Shown here piece by piece: positions 47,200 to 56,789 of a stretch of 64,000 bases of DNA. Numbering within the stretch: position 1 is the first letter of the stretch; each line of letters starts with the position of its first letter. The position numbers and the translations under genes were made by a program. The notes under the pieces are model-generated. The model did no database searches and was not told the origin of the DNA. It saw only the letters and a list, made by a program, of their open reading frames with translations. The DNA is from Branchinecta lynchi (Eukaryota; Arthropoda; Branchiopoda; Anostraca; Branchinectidae): assembly GCA_023053575.1 (NCBI GenBank), contig JAKZAP010000004.1, positions 16,565,624 through 16,629,623 of the forward strand, in the 5' to 3' direction.

Positions 47200-47860
47200 A
47201 TACTGTTCTTGCAATAGTTACTAACTTGACTTTCTTGGTTCAGGACGCAAGCTGTTTAGCTTTTCCTGTCTACGAGCCTTTGCAGAAGAAACTGAGCAAT
47301 GAGTCACGTTCTTTGGTGAAGAATATCACGATTTGCATCCAGAATACATCCCACAACCACCGTGGCAGCGGAAACCTCCTATGGGTTTGCAGTCCAGTTT
47401 AGTTTCAGGGCGTTCAGCCATGTCTGACCCCCACAGGGAGGGATGGGTACAAGCGCTCCTTCTTTGTCTCGGAGTCATCAAATCTGCGGCTTGAGTTCCA
47501 GAACTAGGTCAATCGGTGTTTCTTCACCAACGACGCGGGGTCTAATGGCCGTCTAATCACCGTCTTCATTTTTTTCTTACGGGTCCTGTCGCTGAGACGT
47601 ACGCCAAGGAGCGTTCGAAGACGGACGTAGTCAAAAACGTTGAACGATTGAGCATCGACTTCCTTTGTGGGCCATATTAGGAACCCTTGGAACAGGACCG
47701 AACGGATCCTCACCTGATAAATCCGGATTTGGATTTTGGTGCCAGCATGCCATTTCTACGGTTCCAAGCACTCTTTCTCATTTGACGGATCCCCGTTGTG
47801 ATCTCTTCATTGCAGCCACTATCTGTGTTCGATAAGGTAGCCTAGGTATATAAAGAAGAC
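47200..47860 (-). pseudogene. decayed LINE fragment (RT thumb and downstream)
   Basis: Minus-strand frames contain FFIYLGYLIE, then DSGCNEEITTGIRQMRKSAW and, after a frameshift, RSVLFQGFLIWPTKEVDAQ plus FDYVRLRTLLGVRLSDRTRK, then LPRWLWDVFWM. This parallels the YLGS..D.GC..EI..RI....AF / LLYG.E.W / VFDHRCLRTILGVRW.DR / LRWLGHVLRM order of common metazoan LINEs. Several stops and frameshifts. The upstream limit could extend past 47860 and overlap the plus-strand exon candidate there. Confidence 0.55.
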
Positions 47861-47866
47861 TTCTAG

Positions 47867-47990
47867 CTCCATGTGGTAGTGTATTGGTTGAAAGATATGT
47901 TGGAACCAACCTATGCAGCTGCAGGGGGCTCGTTCTTAACTACGGCCGTTGCATTTGACCGTGTCGCTACTCACAACCTGCTTGGCACTG
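47867..47990 (+). CDS. possible exon of the same gene, or antisense of a decayed LINE
   Basis: This is an open segment after GACTTCTAG with donor CACTG|GTACGG (phase 0 to 1). It encodes LHVVVYWLKDMLEPTYAAAG then GSFLTTAVAFDRVATHNLLG. Read with the next exon, the GG-(S)-F-x-x-T-A-V...R-V-x-(R)-I-G-K-S pattern faintly recalls hotdog-fold acyl-CoA thioesterases, which is a weak resemblance. On the minus strand the same DNA could be the upstream part of a LINE whose FxYLG thumb motif lies at about 47850. The call is therefore doubtful. Confidence 0.3.
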
Positions 47991-48136
47991 GTACGGGTCG
48001 ATGTGAAGAAGACTTTTCGGGGCTGGTTTCTTCTTGATCGTTGCTGGGATGTAACTTCATCAAAAATTCACCATACCCATTTCTCCGGGTTCGTTGTTGC
48101 TTTCCCATTCTATTACCTGCAGATTCACGTGCATAG

Positions 48137-48303
48137 AACAATTTTTCGGTGTTGGTAAAGGAATTCCTTTATCCGTTTCGGCCAGTACCCGCGTAACAAG
48201 GATCGGCAAGTCCATTACCGTCAAAATTTATTTCGAAACACAAGACGATCTCAAGAGAAATTTGAAAGAGTGCTTTCATATTGACTACGACTACTGGGAT
48301 TAA
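48137..48303 (+). CDS. possible last exon of the interleaved plus-strand gene
   Basis: An open segment ends at TAA (48303) and encodes EQFFGVGKGIPLSVSAST, then RVTRIGKSITVKIYFETQDD, with a charged acidic C-terminus ...CFHIDYDYWD. Two acceptors are possible: GTGCATAG, which joins in phase to the 47867 exon, or CCTGCAG at 48120. It is followed by AT-rich DNA with (AATAT)n. The codon pattern and amphipathic beta-strand look suggest real coding sequence, but no family is recognised with confidence. Confidence 0.42.
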
Positions 48304-48544
48304 TATTCGCAATAATCTAAGATCTTCTCCAACTTACTTGTTATAATATAATATAATATAAACGAATAAGAAATAACTTAAAATGTACATATTCTACGGT
48401 GATATTGCAGCCCTATCTAGTAAGGATCCTCTTCGGTTTGAAAAGCTTTAAACGCTTGCCAAGAAGGATCAAAATATAGCTATGAACATAATTCTAACTG
48501 ACCAATTTTATTCAATCCTTTTTTATCCATTTATTACATCTGAT

Positions 48545-48849
48545 CAGAGGCGTCACCAGGGCGTCACTAGCCAGAATGTGTGGGGGGGGGGGGGACGTGG
48601 CCTTTACCGACTGGCTGGTAATTTTTACCGACTGTTTCTGCAGAAAAAGCGACTGTTTTCAACGACAAAAAATGACAATTTTGAAAAAAATCCACTGATT
48701 TTCAGAAAAATCCACTGATTTCCAAAAAAAAGACTATTTTGACGAAAAATCGACCGATTATCAGAAAAAAACCGACTGTTTTCAAAAAAAAATATTTTTA
48801 CTATTTTGGGCGTCCACCCCCTCCCCCCCCCCCCGTCGTGACGCCCCTG
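48545..48849. mobile_element. hAT-like MITE, CAG(A/G)GGCGTCAC ends
   Basis: The left end is CAGAGGCGTCACCAGGG and the right end, in reverse complement, CAGGGGCGTCACGACGG. Flanks are CATCTGAT and CAACTGAT, an 8-bp duplication with one change. The interior has repeated GAAAAATCCACTGATTTYC-type units and G/C homopolymers near the ends. A right-end relic of the same kind (GTGACGCCCCTG) lies at about 54983-54994. Confidence 0.75.
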
Positions 48850-49849
48850 CAACTGATTCCAAGTCAGGTTAGAGTCAATGAGTATTCAAACGTATTATTA
48901 AGAAAGGAGAGTTAGGTCGGAATCCGAAAGAATTAGGTAACGGTTGATTCCAATTGCTGGTGCGTCTCTGTTGGCCATTTTCCTTGCCGTTTTAACAGCT
49001 TTTTATTTTTCTGCGTTTTCCCTAGATGGTCCTTGGAACTGTTTGACCACATCCCGCTTTTGTCACAAAGGCAAACGGCGACTTTCGCCTTTCTTCGCGC
49101 CTGCAAAAAGGGAACTCGCTATAGTTGACCACTATCTGTCAAAAATTAAATTTGTATCCAAGAAAAAGAGATAAGTACTTAGAAGAAAAGACGACTTGGC
49201 AAAAGGTGAAATCTCCAAAAAAAGCTTTAAGCTACAGCCGAAAAGGGAAAAGCAAAAGACGAACAAAATGCTACTGCTATTTTGGAAGTGACGCCGCTTA
49301 TCAGAAGATTGTGCTAACCAGCTTGTCAGGCTCGGAAGTCGTAGTACTACCTTGATTTTGGTCTAGATAAAAAATAATAACGGTAAGACTAGGGAGTTTA
49401 AGACTCGGGCATTTTCTCCCGACAGCCGCAACTAGAGGATATCTTCAAACAGGAGTAAGTTCAAAAGAAACGACCATCTATTTTTAAATTTCCTCGGAAA
49501 AGTCAGACATAAGGCTGACTATCTAAACATGTATAATTCAAGGACCAATTGTTCCAGACGATCCTGTTTCGGTCCGTCACCATTTTGCTTCAGAACAAAA
49601 GTGACTTGGGACTGAGGGTTCGATCCCCCTAAGAGCCCTAAACCTTTTTGCTCCCATACCAGACCATAAAAGCCGCTTCAATAATGATTGACAGGTACCT
49701 ACTGAGAATGATACAAAAATATTACACGACAGCAACTTTAGACGCAAATAGAACCAATACAAAACAATGACCAATCACGTATACATGGTTTGTATCGTGA
49801 CAATAGGGTCATAGCAACTATAAAACTGTCTCTATCTTTATTTTCACTC

Positions 49850-50794
49850 GGGAAGGGTCTCGACAATTGTAACTTAAAACAGTAAATTGTTCAATTTGAC
49901 CATCGTGGGGGAGTGGAGGGAGGGGGGAATCCGGCATTTTGAGAAATGTCCAGCCTTTGATTGGTGATCGGATCTTGATGAAACTTGATATTCGGAAAGA
50001 TCCCATCGGACAGGATCCGACCAATGTGGGGGGAGTCGGGGAGGGGGGGGGGGGACTGACATTTTGTGACACGCTTAGAGTGTAGCGATTGGGATGACAC
50101 TTGGTAGGAAGAACAAGCGTAAGCCCTAGATACATCAGTGACAGAACCTGACTAGATTCAGGCACTCTGAGGGGAGTTGGGGGGGGGGGGGGGTCTGGAA
50201 TTCCGGTGATCGCAATTTAAGGTAGGCTACTTCCAGATGTGCTAGGACGATGAAACTTGGCTTAAAGATTAGAGATTTGACAAGATTGGCTTAGAAATTG
50301 TCATTTCCCAGATCCGACCATCCCTTGGAGTAATCATCTTCACTGCAAAGTACAAAAAACACTTTTAAGCAAAATCTATATTTTCACGGTTCCGATGAGC
50401 CCATGGTCATGTTTGCCTCAAGGGTTTCGCTTAGAAATGACTTTCTAGCAGCCTTAAAGTTCGCATCTTAACTGAAAAGTAATAAAAATACTTTTGACCC
50501 AAACCATATATCTTCATGATCCTAAAGGGCCCAGGATCATTTTTGCCTCTAAGGGTTTTGATTACAGATGAATTTCTAGCACCCCTTAAAGTGCGCATCA
50601 TCAAGGCTAACTGCAAAAATAGAATACTTTTTTACCAAACAATACATTCTCATGATTTCCAAGGGTCCGTCGTCATTCTTATCTCAAGGATTTTGCTTAC
50701 AAATGATCACAACAAACCCACGAATTGGCAAATTCCTACTTTCATCCTTTCACCAACCCAATTGCAAGTGCCATATGAGCTTTCAGCTCTTGTT
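49850..50794 (-). repeat. Rep-A copy 8 (reverse)
   Basis: It ends on the right with GCAAGTGCCATATGAGCTTT CAGCTCTTGTT, the reverse of the Rep-A left end. Internal GTGGGGGGAGTCGGGGAGG units and a GGCGCTAGAAAT-type left module are present. The right end of the element (window left) is truncated. Confidence 0.75.
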
Positions 50795-51779
50795 TGTTGT
50801 TGAATCATGATTATTCACGAAACCTTTTTAATTGTCAGCAATTTCGCTTTGAATGGTTTCAAATTGTGAATCTAATCACTTTTAGGATTAATCGCACTGA
50901 ATCGAACCGTTCTGCTGGACAACTGAATCGTAATCGTAATAGAATGGTGGCTGATAGTGGACTAGTCGAATGAATCTTGAATTATGCGATTCAGAAACAG
51001 GGTCAAATCGCACGGATTTGTGTATGACTCAAATGACTGAGATATAGGGGACGTTTTCGCATTGATGACTGTAGAGCTGAACGGGTGATCCTGTCCGCAA
51101 GCGAAAAATGAGACAATCGATCAGGTGTAGAAGTCCAGGGGCGGTTCGAAGGGCTTGGGAATGGGGGGGGGGGGGGGTGAGGACCTCAAAATATAGGACT
51201 GGCGAAAACCACAGCACCATTAGGCTCAAGAAATATTAACGTTATAAGTTCTAAAAGTTACAGAAAATGCCACTGTAGTAAAATAATAAACAAAGAAGTA
51301 ACAGGAATCAGACGATGCCGTTCATATCAAATTTCGCTGGGAAGAAGCCAAGCCTCGGTACCAGCTTCTGAAATATCCACTCAAGATAAACTAAAGTGAG
51401 CGCCGCTGGCGAAATTTTTTCAATTCTAGAAAAATTCAACTACTCCTTTACAACTTCTACCTTTTAATGTAGCTTAGACCTCAAATCTCAATTTTAAAAC
51501 CGCACATAAACGATGCACACTTCAACTAAATAGAAATAGGGTAGGACTACAAAAAACCTGCAGGCAGAATTTGTTAAATCGGCCTTTATTTGGCAAAATT
51601 CTACTTCCCACACAAACTCTTGCTTTTAACGTGGCTCAGACCTCAAGCAGCAGCTATTTACCCTGTGTAGGCTACCTAAGACAGTTTTTTCAGACATTTT
51701 TTTTTGTAATCAGACCTTTTCCTGGCATTTTTTCCCAGCCACAAAACCAGCAAGGACAATGTTGAAAGGTCGCACTGCA
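50795..51779. other. intron 1 of IVD, no named repeat except a G tract
   Basis: It contains GAATCGTAATCGTAATAGAA and a G tract at 51161-51177 next to AGGGGCGGTTCGAAGGG, possibly a decayed CAGGGGCG-type MITE. Nothing else is recognised. Confidence 0.35.
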
Positions 51780-52610
51780 GGAAAATTTTTCGAAAATCAG
51801 CCTGTTTTCAGCACCAGAGAGTGAAAATCACGACTTGGTAATGGCATTTATGTCACTCTGACAAGTTCGAAACATAAGACTGTCATTCTAACAAGGTGAA
51901 AACACACAATACTTTGTAGCATTATAACTTAAAGAAAATCTCCATACAACCATACAACCAGAAATAGTTCATTTCCTGTCGGAAATTCACTTAACTGCCT
52001 CAAATGGCCATCTCAAAGCTTATGACTGTCTCTAATATAGGACTAGAAAATCTCTTCGTAAAATACGACAAGAAACGGGTCATTTTCAGGGAAAATTTGC
52101 GGTTGATGTCATTCTGGCAAGTTCCATACGACTGATTCTGACAAACTGAGAACACAAAACTGTGAATCTGACAAGCTTAAAACATACTACTAAAACCGTA
52201 TGGAACAATGACCAGAAACAGGAGATTTGAAGGTGAAGTTCACGATTATCTAACTGATTTGTCTGCTTTTATCTGCCAGGATCAAAACTTGCGACTGTCA
52301 AAATTTCCGACTAGTAAAAATTGACAGCAAAAAAATCCCTTTGTAAAGTACGACAAGAAACGGGTCTTTTCAGGCGAAATTCACGGTTGATGTCATTCTG
52401 GCAAGCTCAAACATACAGCTTTCGTTCTGGAAAACTCAGAACACAACTGTATCCAAATAGAAATTTCTTCGTAGCCATACAACTAAAAAATGTGATTTGT
52501 GGGCCAAAGTCGTTTGTTAACTGCCTGTATGTCATTCTGATAAGCTCAAAACACACGACTGTCATACAGAAAAGCTCAAAACATACGACTGGGAGTAGAT
52601 TCTGGGAGTA
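51780..52610. repeat. degenerate tandem repeat upstream of IVD exon 1 donor
   Basis: GATGTCATTCTGGCAAG at 52105 and 52388 (283 bp apart), with many AAACATACGACTGTCATTCT-type strings in between and around. It ends about 50 bp from IVD exon 1. Confidence 0.6.
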
Positions 52611-52660
52611 GAAAACATCCAGATTCCATAGTCTCTCTAGCCCAACTTCCTAAAACCTAC

Positions 52661-52798
52661 CTGTTGCTGTTCTTCAGTTATACCAGAAATCACATCATCA
52701 ACTGGGTAAGTGGATCCTTGTCTTTTGCCTAATGAACATGTCCTCAGTGTAGAACTTGCAGCACGGCTAACCAGAGTGAAACTCTTATGAAATGACAT
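52661..52798 (-). CDS. IVD: isovaleryl-CoA dehydrogenase, coding exon 1 (mitochondrial presequence)
   Basis: This exon holds the start codon (ATG at 52798) and 46 codons, ending at a phase-0 donor (CAG|GTAGGT). It encodes the N-terminus of a mitochondrial flavoprotein that oxidises isovaleryl-CoA to 3-methylcrotonyl-CoA in leucine breakdown and passes electrons to ETF. The first 30 residues (MSFHKSFTLVSRAASSTL...) are rich in Ser, Arg and Lys, with no acidic residue before PVDD, which is typical of a matrix-targeting presequence. The following PVDDVISGITEEQQQ matches the start of the mature IVD N-terminal helix. The start was chosen because it is the only ATG giving this presequence in frame with the downstream exons. 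Intron 1 is about 8.2 kb. Confidence 0.85.
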
Positions 52799-53159
52799 TT
52801 TTCACTTGCTATTTTCTTGGTCAGTCTTCTTCCCATCTGACCTGGCCCTGGAGGGCAGGAGACAAGATCGTTTCTATCTGACGAACACTGGGATTTGGTG
52901 GATAACAGAGGGCGCTGGATACGGGTCAACTTTACTGACCATTGAGGAGGCCAAGCTTTGCCTCGAGAATGCAAAAATTGACCAAGAATATTTGAGACTA
53001 ACATTGCTCTAGAAGTCTTAAAACCTTGAAGGGTCTCATCTCTGATTAAATACCATCCTGAAACGATCAAAAAATGGTTGTAGAAACGGTTCGATAACTT
53101 GCAACTTCAAAAGGCATGGGAGTCACTATGGGGGGGGGGGGGGGGGGAAGGAGGCCCCC

Positions 53160-53960
53160 CCCAAAGGTCTTGAGAAAGTACTTTTGTCGGGCGAAGCCGG
53201 CGAAAGTTCAATTATTTGTCGGCGAGAAGCGCCGGCAAACACAGAAGAAATAGAATTTTGTATGCTTTTGTCGAGCGTTGATCGTCGGCACATCGAGTTC
53301 TTTTATATGAAATAAATTCATGCAAATATTTGTCGGGCAAAACACCGAAGAAATCGAATTCGGCATGCTTTTGTCGGACCTCGGTATTGTCGTCGGCACA
53401 TGGGCTTCTTTTTATGCATAAGGAACAGAAGAAATAAAATTTCGTATGAATTTGTTGGGCGTCGGTCAACTCATCGGCACATCATGTTCTATTTATACGT
53501 AAGAAGTCAAATTCAGCAAACTTTGTCGGGCATACCCAGGAAGTTTAAATCTTGTCGACAGAACGGATTATTTTACACGTCAGAAATTAACTTCTGTACA
53601 ATACAGTCGGGCAGAATACAGAACAAATCAAATGCTGTATGGTTTCCGGGCGCCGACATTCTCGTCGGCACATTGGGTTCTTTTTTTACGTAACAAATCA
53701 AATTCTGTAAACGTTTATCGGGCGCATCCCCGAAAGTCTTAAGTTTCGTCGGCACATCGGCTTCTATTTACATGTAAGAAATAAAGATCTTTACAGCCTT
53801 GTCGGGCAAAACACAGAAGAAACTGAATTTGAATGCTTTTGTCGGGAGTCGATGTTCTTTCGGCACATCTGGGTCTTCTTATACGTAAGAAATCAAATAC
53901 TGCAAACATTTTCGGGCGCAAATTCTTACGGAAAAAATACAGATTTAAATCATTTCGCAT
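53160..53960. repeat. tandem array, TCGGCACATC..GTCGGGC units
   Basis: TCGGCACAT recurs at 53285, 53393, 53474, 53665, 53749 and 53860. Each unit has a sequence like TACGTAAGAAATCAAATTC and GTCGGGCAAAACACAGAAGA. Unit length varies from about 80 to 110 bp. Short open frames on both strands follow from the repeat. Confidence 0.75.
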
Positions 53961-54880
53961 GGGGCGCTTAGTTCAAATTATTCTGGGTATAATCATTGGA
54001 AGCTTCGCTTTTTAGCGAAAGTTGAAACGAAAAGGCGAATGTGTGAATTTAAATATATATATTATACTTTTGTATTTTATTCATACTCCGCTGATAAAAA
54101 GCGGGTGATAAATAAATAAATAAATAAAAATAAAAATATACGAATGTAAATAAAAGTAACAATCTCAACTAATGCATTAAAATTAGTTTTACAGGCGCAT
54201 TTTGTAGTATTCTCTATTTGGAAGATCGGTGTTTCATTTAATTGGCGTTTTAGGATTGACATTCTTATAGGTTTTGAAACGCGTTAAAAGCTAGAACTTG
54301 TATGATAGGTATAGCAAAATGTTTCCGGACGAAAGGCAGAATAAAAAAAATTCGCCTGCGACGCTTCCTTTAACTTGTTTTGGGTACAGTCGCTGGAAGC
54401 TTCACTTTTTAGCGAAAGCTGAAATGAAAACCCGAATATGTGAACTTTATTAGACGCAATTACATTAAAGGAATAACCTCAAGTATTGCATTACACTTAG
54501 TTTTACACAAAATTTAGCCTGCGGCGCATTTTGTAGTATTCTCTGTAGTATATAGTTTTAGTGGTTTTGTGGTATTCTCTGTAGTATCGGTGTTTCATCT
54601 AGTTGGCGTTTTCGGATTGACATTCCGGGTTTGAAACACGTTAAAAGCTAGAACTTGTAGGGTAGGTATAGAAAATAAATTTCAAAAAAAAGGTAGGTGT
54701 AAAAAATGTCGGCTGCGGCGCATACTTTAACTTGTTCTGGGTACAGTCATTGAAAGCTTCGCTTTTTAGCGTAAGCTGAAATGAAAAGCCGAATATATGA
54801 ACTTTTATACAAAATTACATTAAAGGAATATCTCAACTGCTGTATTACAGTTAGTTTTACACCGGTTCTATTCTATGCTA
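53960..54880. repeat. three-unit tandem repeat, 355-400 bp units
   Basis: GCTTCGCTTTTTAGCGAAAG (a hairpin) near 54002 recurs near 54401 and 54758. It is each time followed by a T-rich part and GGCGTTTT.GGATTGACATTC and CGCGTTAAAAGCTAGAACTT. Confidence 0.7.
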
Positions 54881-54994
54881 GTGGGATATGTACGCCGTTG
54901 CCGCTGCAACGGCGCATTTTGTTGCCACATTTTTTAGTCCGTCGGCGCGAACCGGACGCCCCCCCCCAAAGGTAAAAGGCTAGTGACGCCCCTG

Positions 54995-55590
54995 GTGAAC
55001 GGATCTCAATGAAACTTGATGTTTGGAAAACCTCTTGTCTCAGACGACCCACTTCAATTCCGGGCCAGATCCGGTGACTTTGGTGGGAGTTGGAGGGGGA
55101 ACTGGAAATCTTGGGAAATAATTGTGCCTTCAGCCCAAGCTGACTGCGAATTATTTTTGACAATACAAAACGGATACGCCAGGTACATTTTATTGGAGCT
55201 ATATTTCGGCCCTTCTTGGCAAGGGTCCTCTCTTCAGGCTCAAGCAGTTCAAGCTGGAAAATGAACGTATGGAACTAAAGACGGCTTTTATAAATTTCTT
55301 CCTGAAATTCGCTTGGGTAATCCGGAATCTAGTGGCATGTATAACTTTTGAACCGGTGATCGGCTTTGAATGAAACTTGGTAAGTGCAAAGAGCTATCTT
55401 CTCAGATCTTCCAAGACCGGATCCGATATTTGTGGTGGGAGCTGTGTCGAGGGATTGGGACGGAATTTGGTGTGAAGAACAAGCATAAGCCCTAAATACG
55501 TTCTTGACAGAAGAAGATCTTGTCGGGAATCTTGGGGGGGGGGGGGGGAATTCTGGTGATCGCGAGTTAGGATACTTCCAGATGTGCTAA
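54995..55590 (-). repeat. Rep-A-like fragment (reverse)
   Basis: GATCTCAATGAAACTTGATG, CCACTTCAATTCCGGG and GTACTTCCAGATGTGCTA-type strings are Rep-A units in reverse. A foldback fragment interrupts them at 55118-55262. Confidence 0.6.
55118..55262. mobile_element. foldback family fragment (left half)
   Basis: It contains CAGCCCAAGCTGACTGCG, ACGGATACGCCAGGTAC and CGGCCCTTCTTGGCAAGGGT, matching one arm only. It is inserted within Rep-A-like sequence. Confidence 0.55.
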
Positions 55591-55832
55591 TTTTTTCGTC
55601 GGACAAGTGGTTCCAGACAGATATGACTTATAGGGGTAAACACACATGCTGACTCCATATCTGAACTTGGTTTTCTCAGATGATTAGCTATTTGGCCCTA
55701 ATCTGTTTCTGAATTTTAATAGTAAAAATGTTCAAGGGAGACTGGCGAAGACTGGATCTGGCGAAGACAAGACCCAATTGTCTGGATCAAATATTGAATT
55801 TTTGTAATTCCATCGAAACCTTTGGTCTTGTT
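55591..55832 (-). repeat. Rep-B copy 11 (reverse, left-end remnant)
   Basis: GATCTGGCGAAGACAAGACC and CATCGAAACCTTTGGTCTTG are the Rep-B left end in reverse. Confidence 0.7.
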
Positions 55833-55944
55833 TCTCCAGAACTTCCATTTTTCACTGAAACATCTGATGCGTACACGTCGACACAACGCAATAATAGATC
55901 TTGGTCTTGTTCTTGCGTTTTATTTGTCTGCGTTAAATCTAAGT

Positions 55945-56330
55945 AATATGAAATGTGGTATAGTGATTTTCAAAATTCAGTTAGCTATTGGCCAAGCCGT
56001 TTCTTTTCAAGTACAAATGATTTAATTGCTGCTTCTTCTTTTGAGCCAAAATACCAGTTGACACAATTTATTACCGGCCATTGTCGTCTTAATAGTTTCT
56101 TGCATAGAATTGATAAAGTTCCTTCTAGCTTGTGCTATTGTTACCAAATTCCTGAAACTTGCAGCCATCTTTTATTTGAATGTCCATTATATTATACCCA
56201 GATAATGTTTTTGTCTTTGTGTTTATATAAACTAGGTCTTAGCTTTCCTTTTAGTTTGAATTTAGTAGTGAGTAATAAGCATGTTAGAAACCTTTTTTTT
56301 TTTTTTTTTTTTTTTAAGAACTAGGAGATT
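55945..56330 (+). pseudogene. non-LTR retrotransposon C-terminal fragment
   Basis: The translation contains LTQFITGHCRLNSFLHRIDK followed by CYCYQIPETCSHLLFECPLY. The TGH-x-x-x-x-x-(Y/F)-L-x-(R)...C-x-C...HLLFECP arrangement is the usual C-terminal end of RNase H-bearing or related LINEs. It is preceded by the right edge of a Rep-B remnant and followed by a T tract (56288-56316). It is 5'-truncated, with no RT core. Confidence 0.65.
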
Positions 56331-56583
56331 AGAAATTTCGTAGTTCGTGATCATTGATACACGTGTAATCATTTTTCTTTATTTGAGACATTAAGATCAG
56401 AGTAGTGTTTTCTTTTTTATGTCATGCAGTTTTCGTTTAGTATATAGAGTGAACTAGCTTGTTTGGTTTACTCACGAATAAATACTTTGCGTTGCGCCGC
56501 TGCAAACGCGACACACAGTTTACGTGGGTGGCTCAGTCTGAAAGGCTCAACGCGTCAATGTGAAAGCAGCTTAAAGATGCAAT

Positions 56584-56781
56584 CAGGCCCGTATCCAGGA
56601 ATTTATTTCGGGGGGGGGGGGGGGTGCCTTTCGGGGGGGGGGGGGGGGGTTGCCTGTGGGTCGGACAAAAAAGTACAAAAAAGACATAGGTCAGAGGGAA
56701 AAGCCTATACAAATGATGATGTTTGCATGTTTCGGCGGGAGGGTTTCAACCCCCTATCCCCCCCCCCCCGGATAGGCCTTG
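56584..56781. mobile_element. hAT-like MITE (same family)
   Basis: The left end is CAGGCCCGTATCCAGG and the right end GGATAGGCCTTG. They are flanked by a perfect 8-bp duplication GATGCAAT (56576-56583 and 56782-56789). Two G tracts follow the left end and a C tract precedes the right end. The inside sequence GGTCAGAGGGAAAAGCC is shared with the other copies. Confidence 0.9.
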
Positions 56782-56789
56782 GATGCAAT

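Noticed and set aside
47080..47460. Plus-strand frames reading GFEHQYGGSAGAGPMHSP and HPEYIPQPPWQRKPP as further exons of the interleaved gene
   Set aside because: The same DNA read on the minus strand matches the downstream part of a decayed LINE (LPRWLWDVFWM, FDYVRLRTLLGV), and splice sites are poor.
53208..53960. CRISPR-like regularly spaced repeats
   Set aside because: Repeats are diverged, unit length varies from 80 to 110 bp, and the genome is clearly animal with introns. It is an ordinary tandem array.
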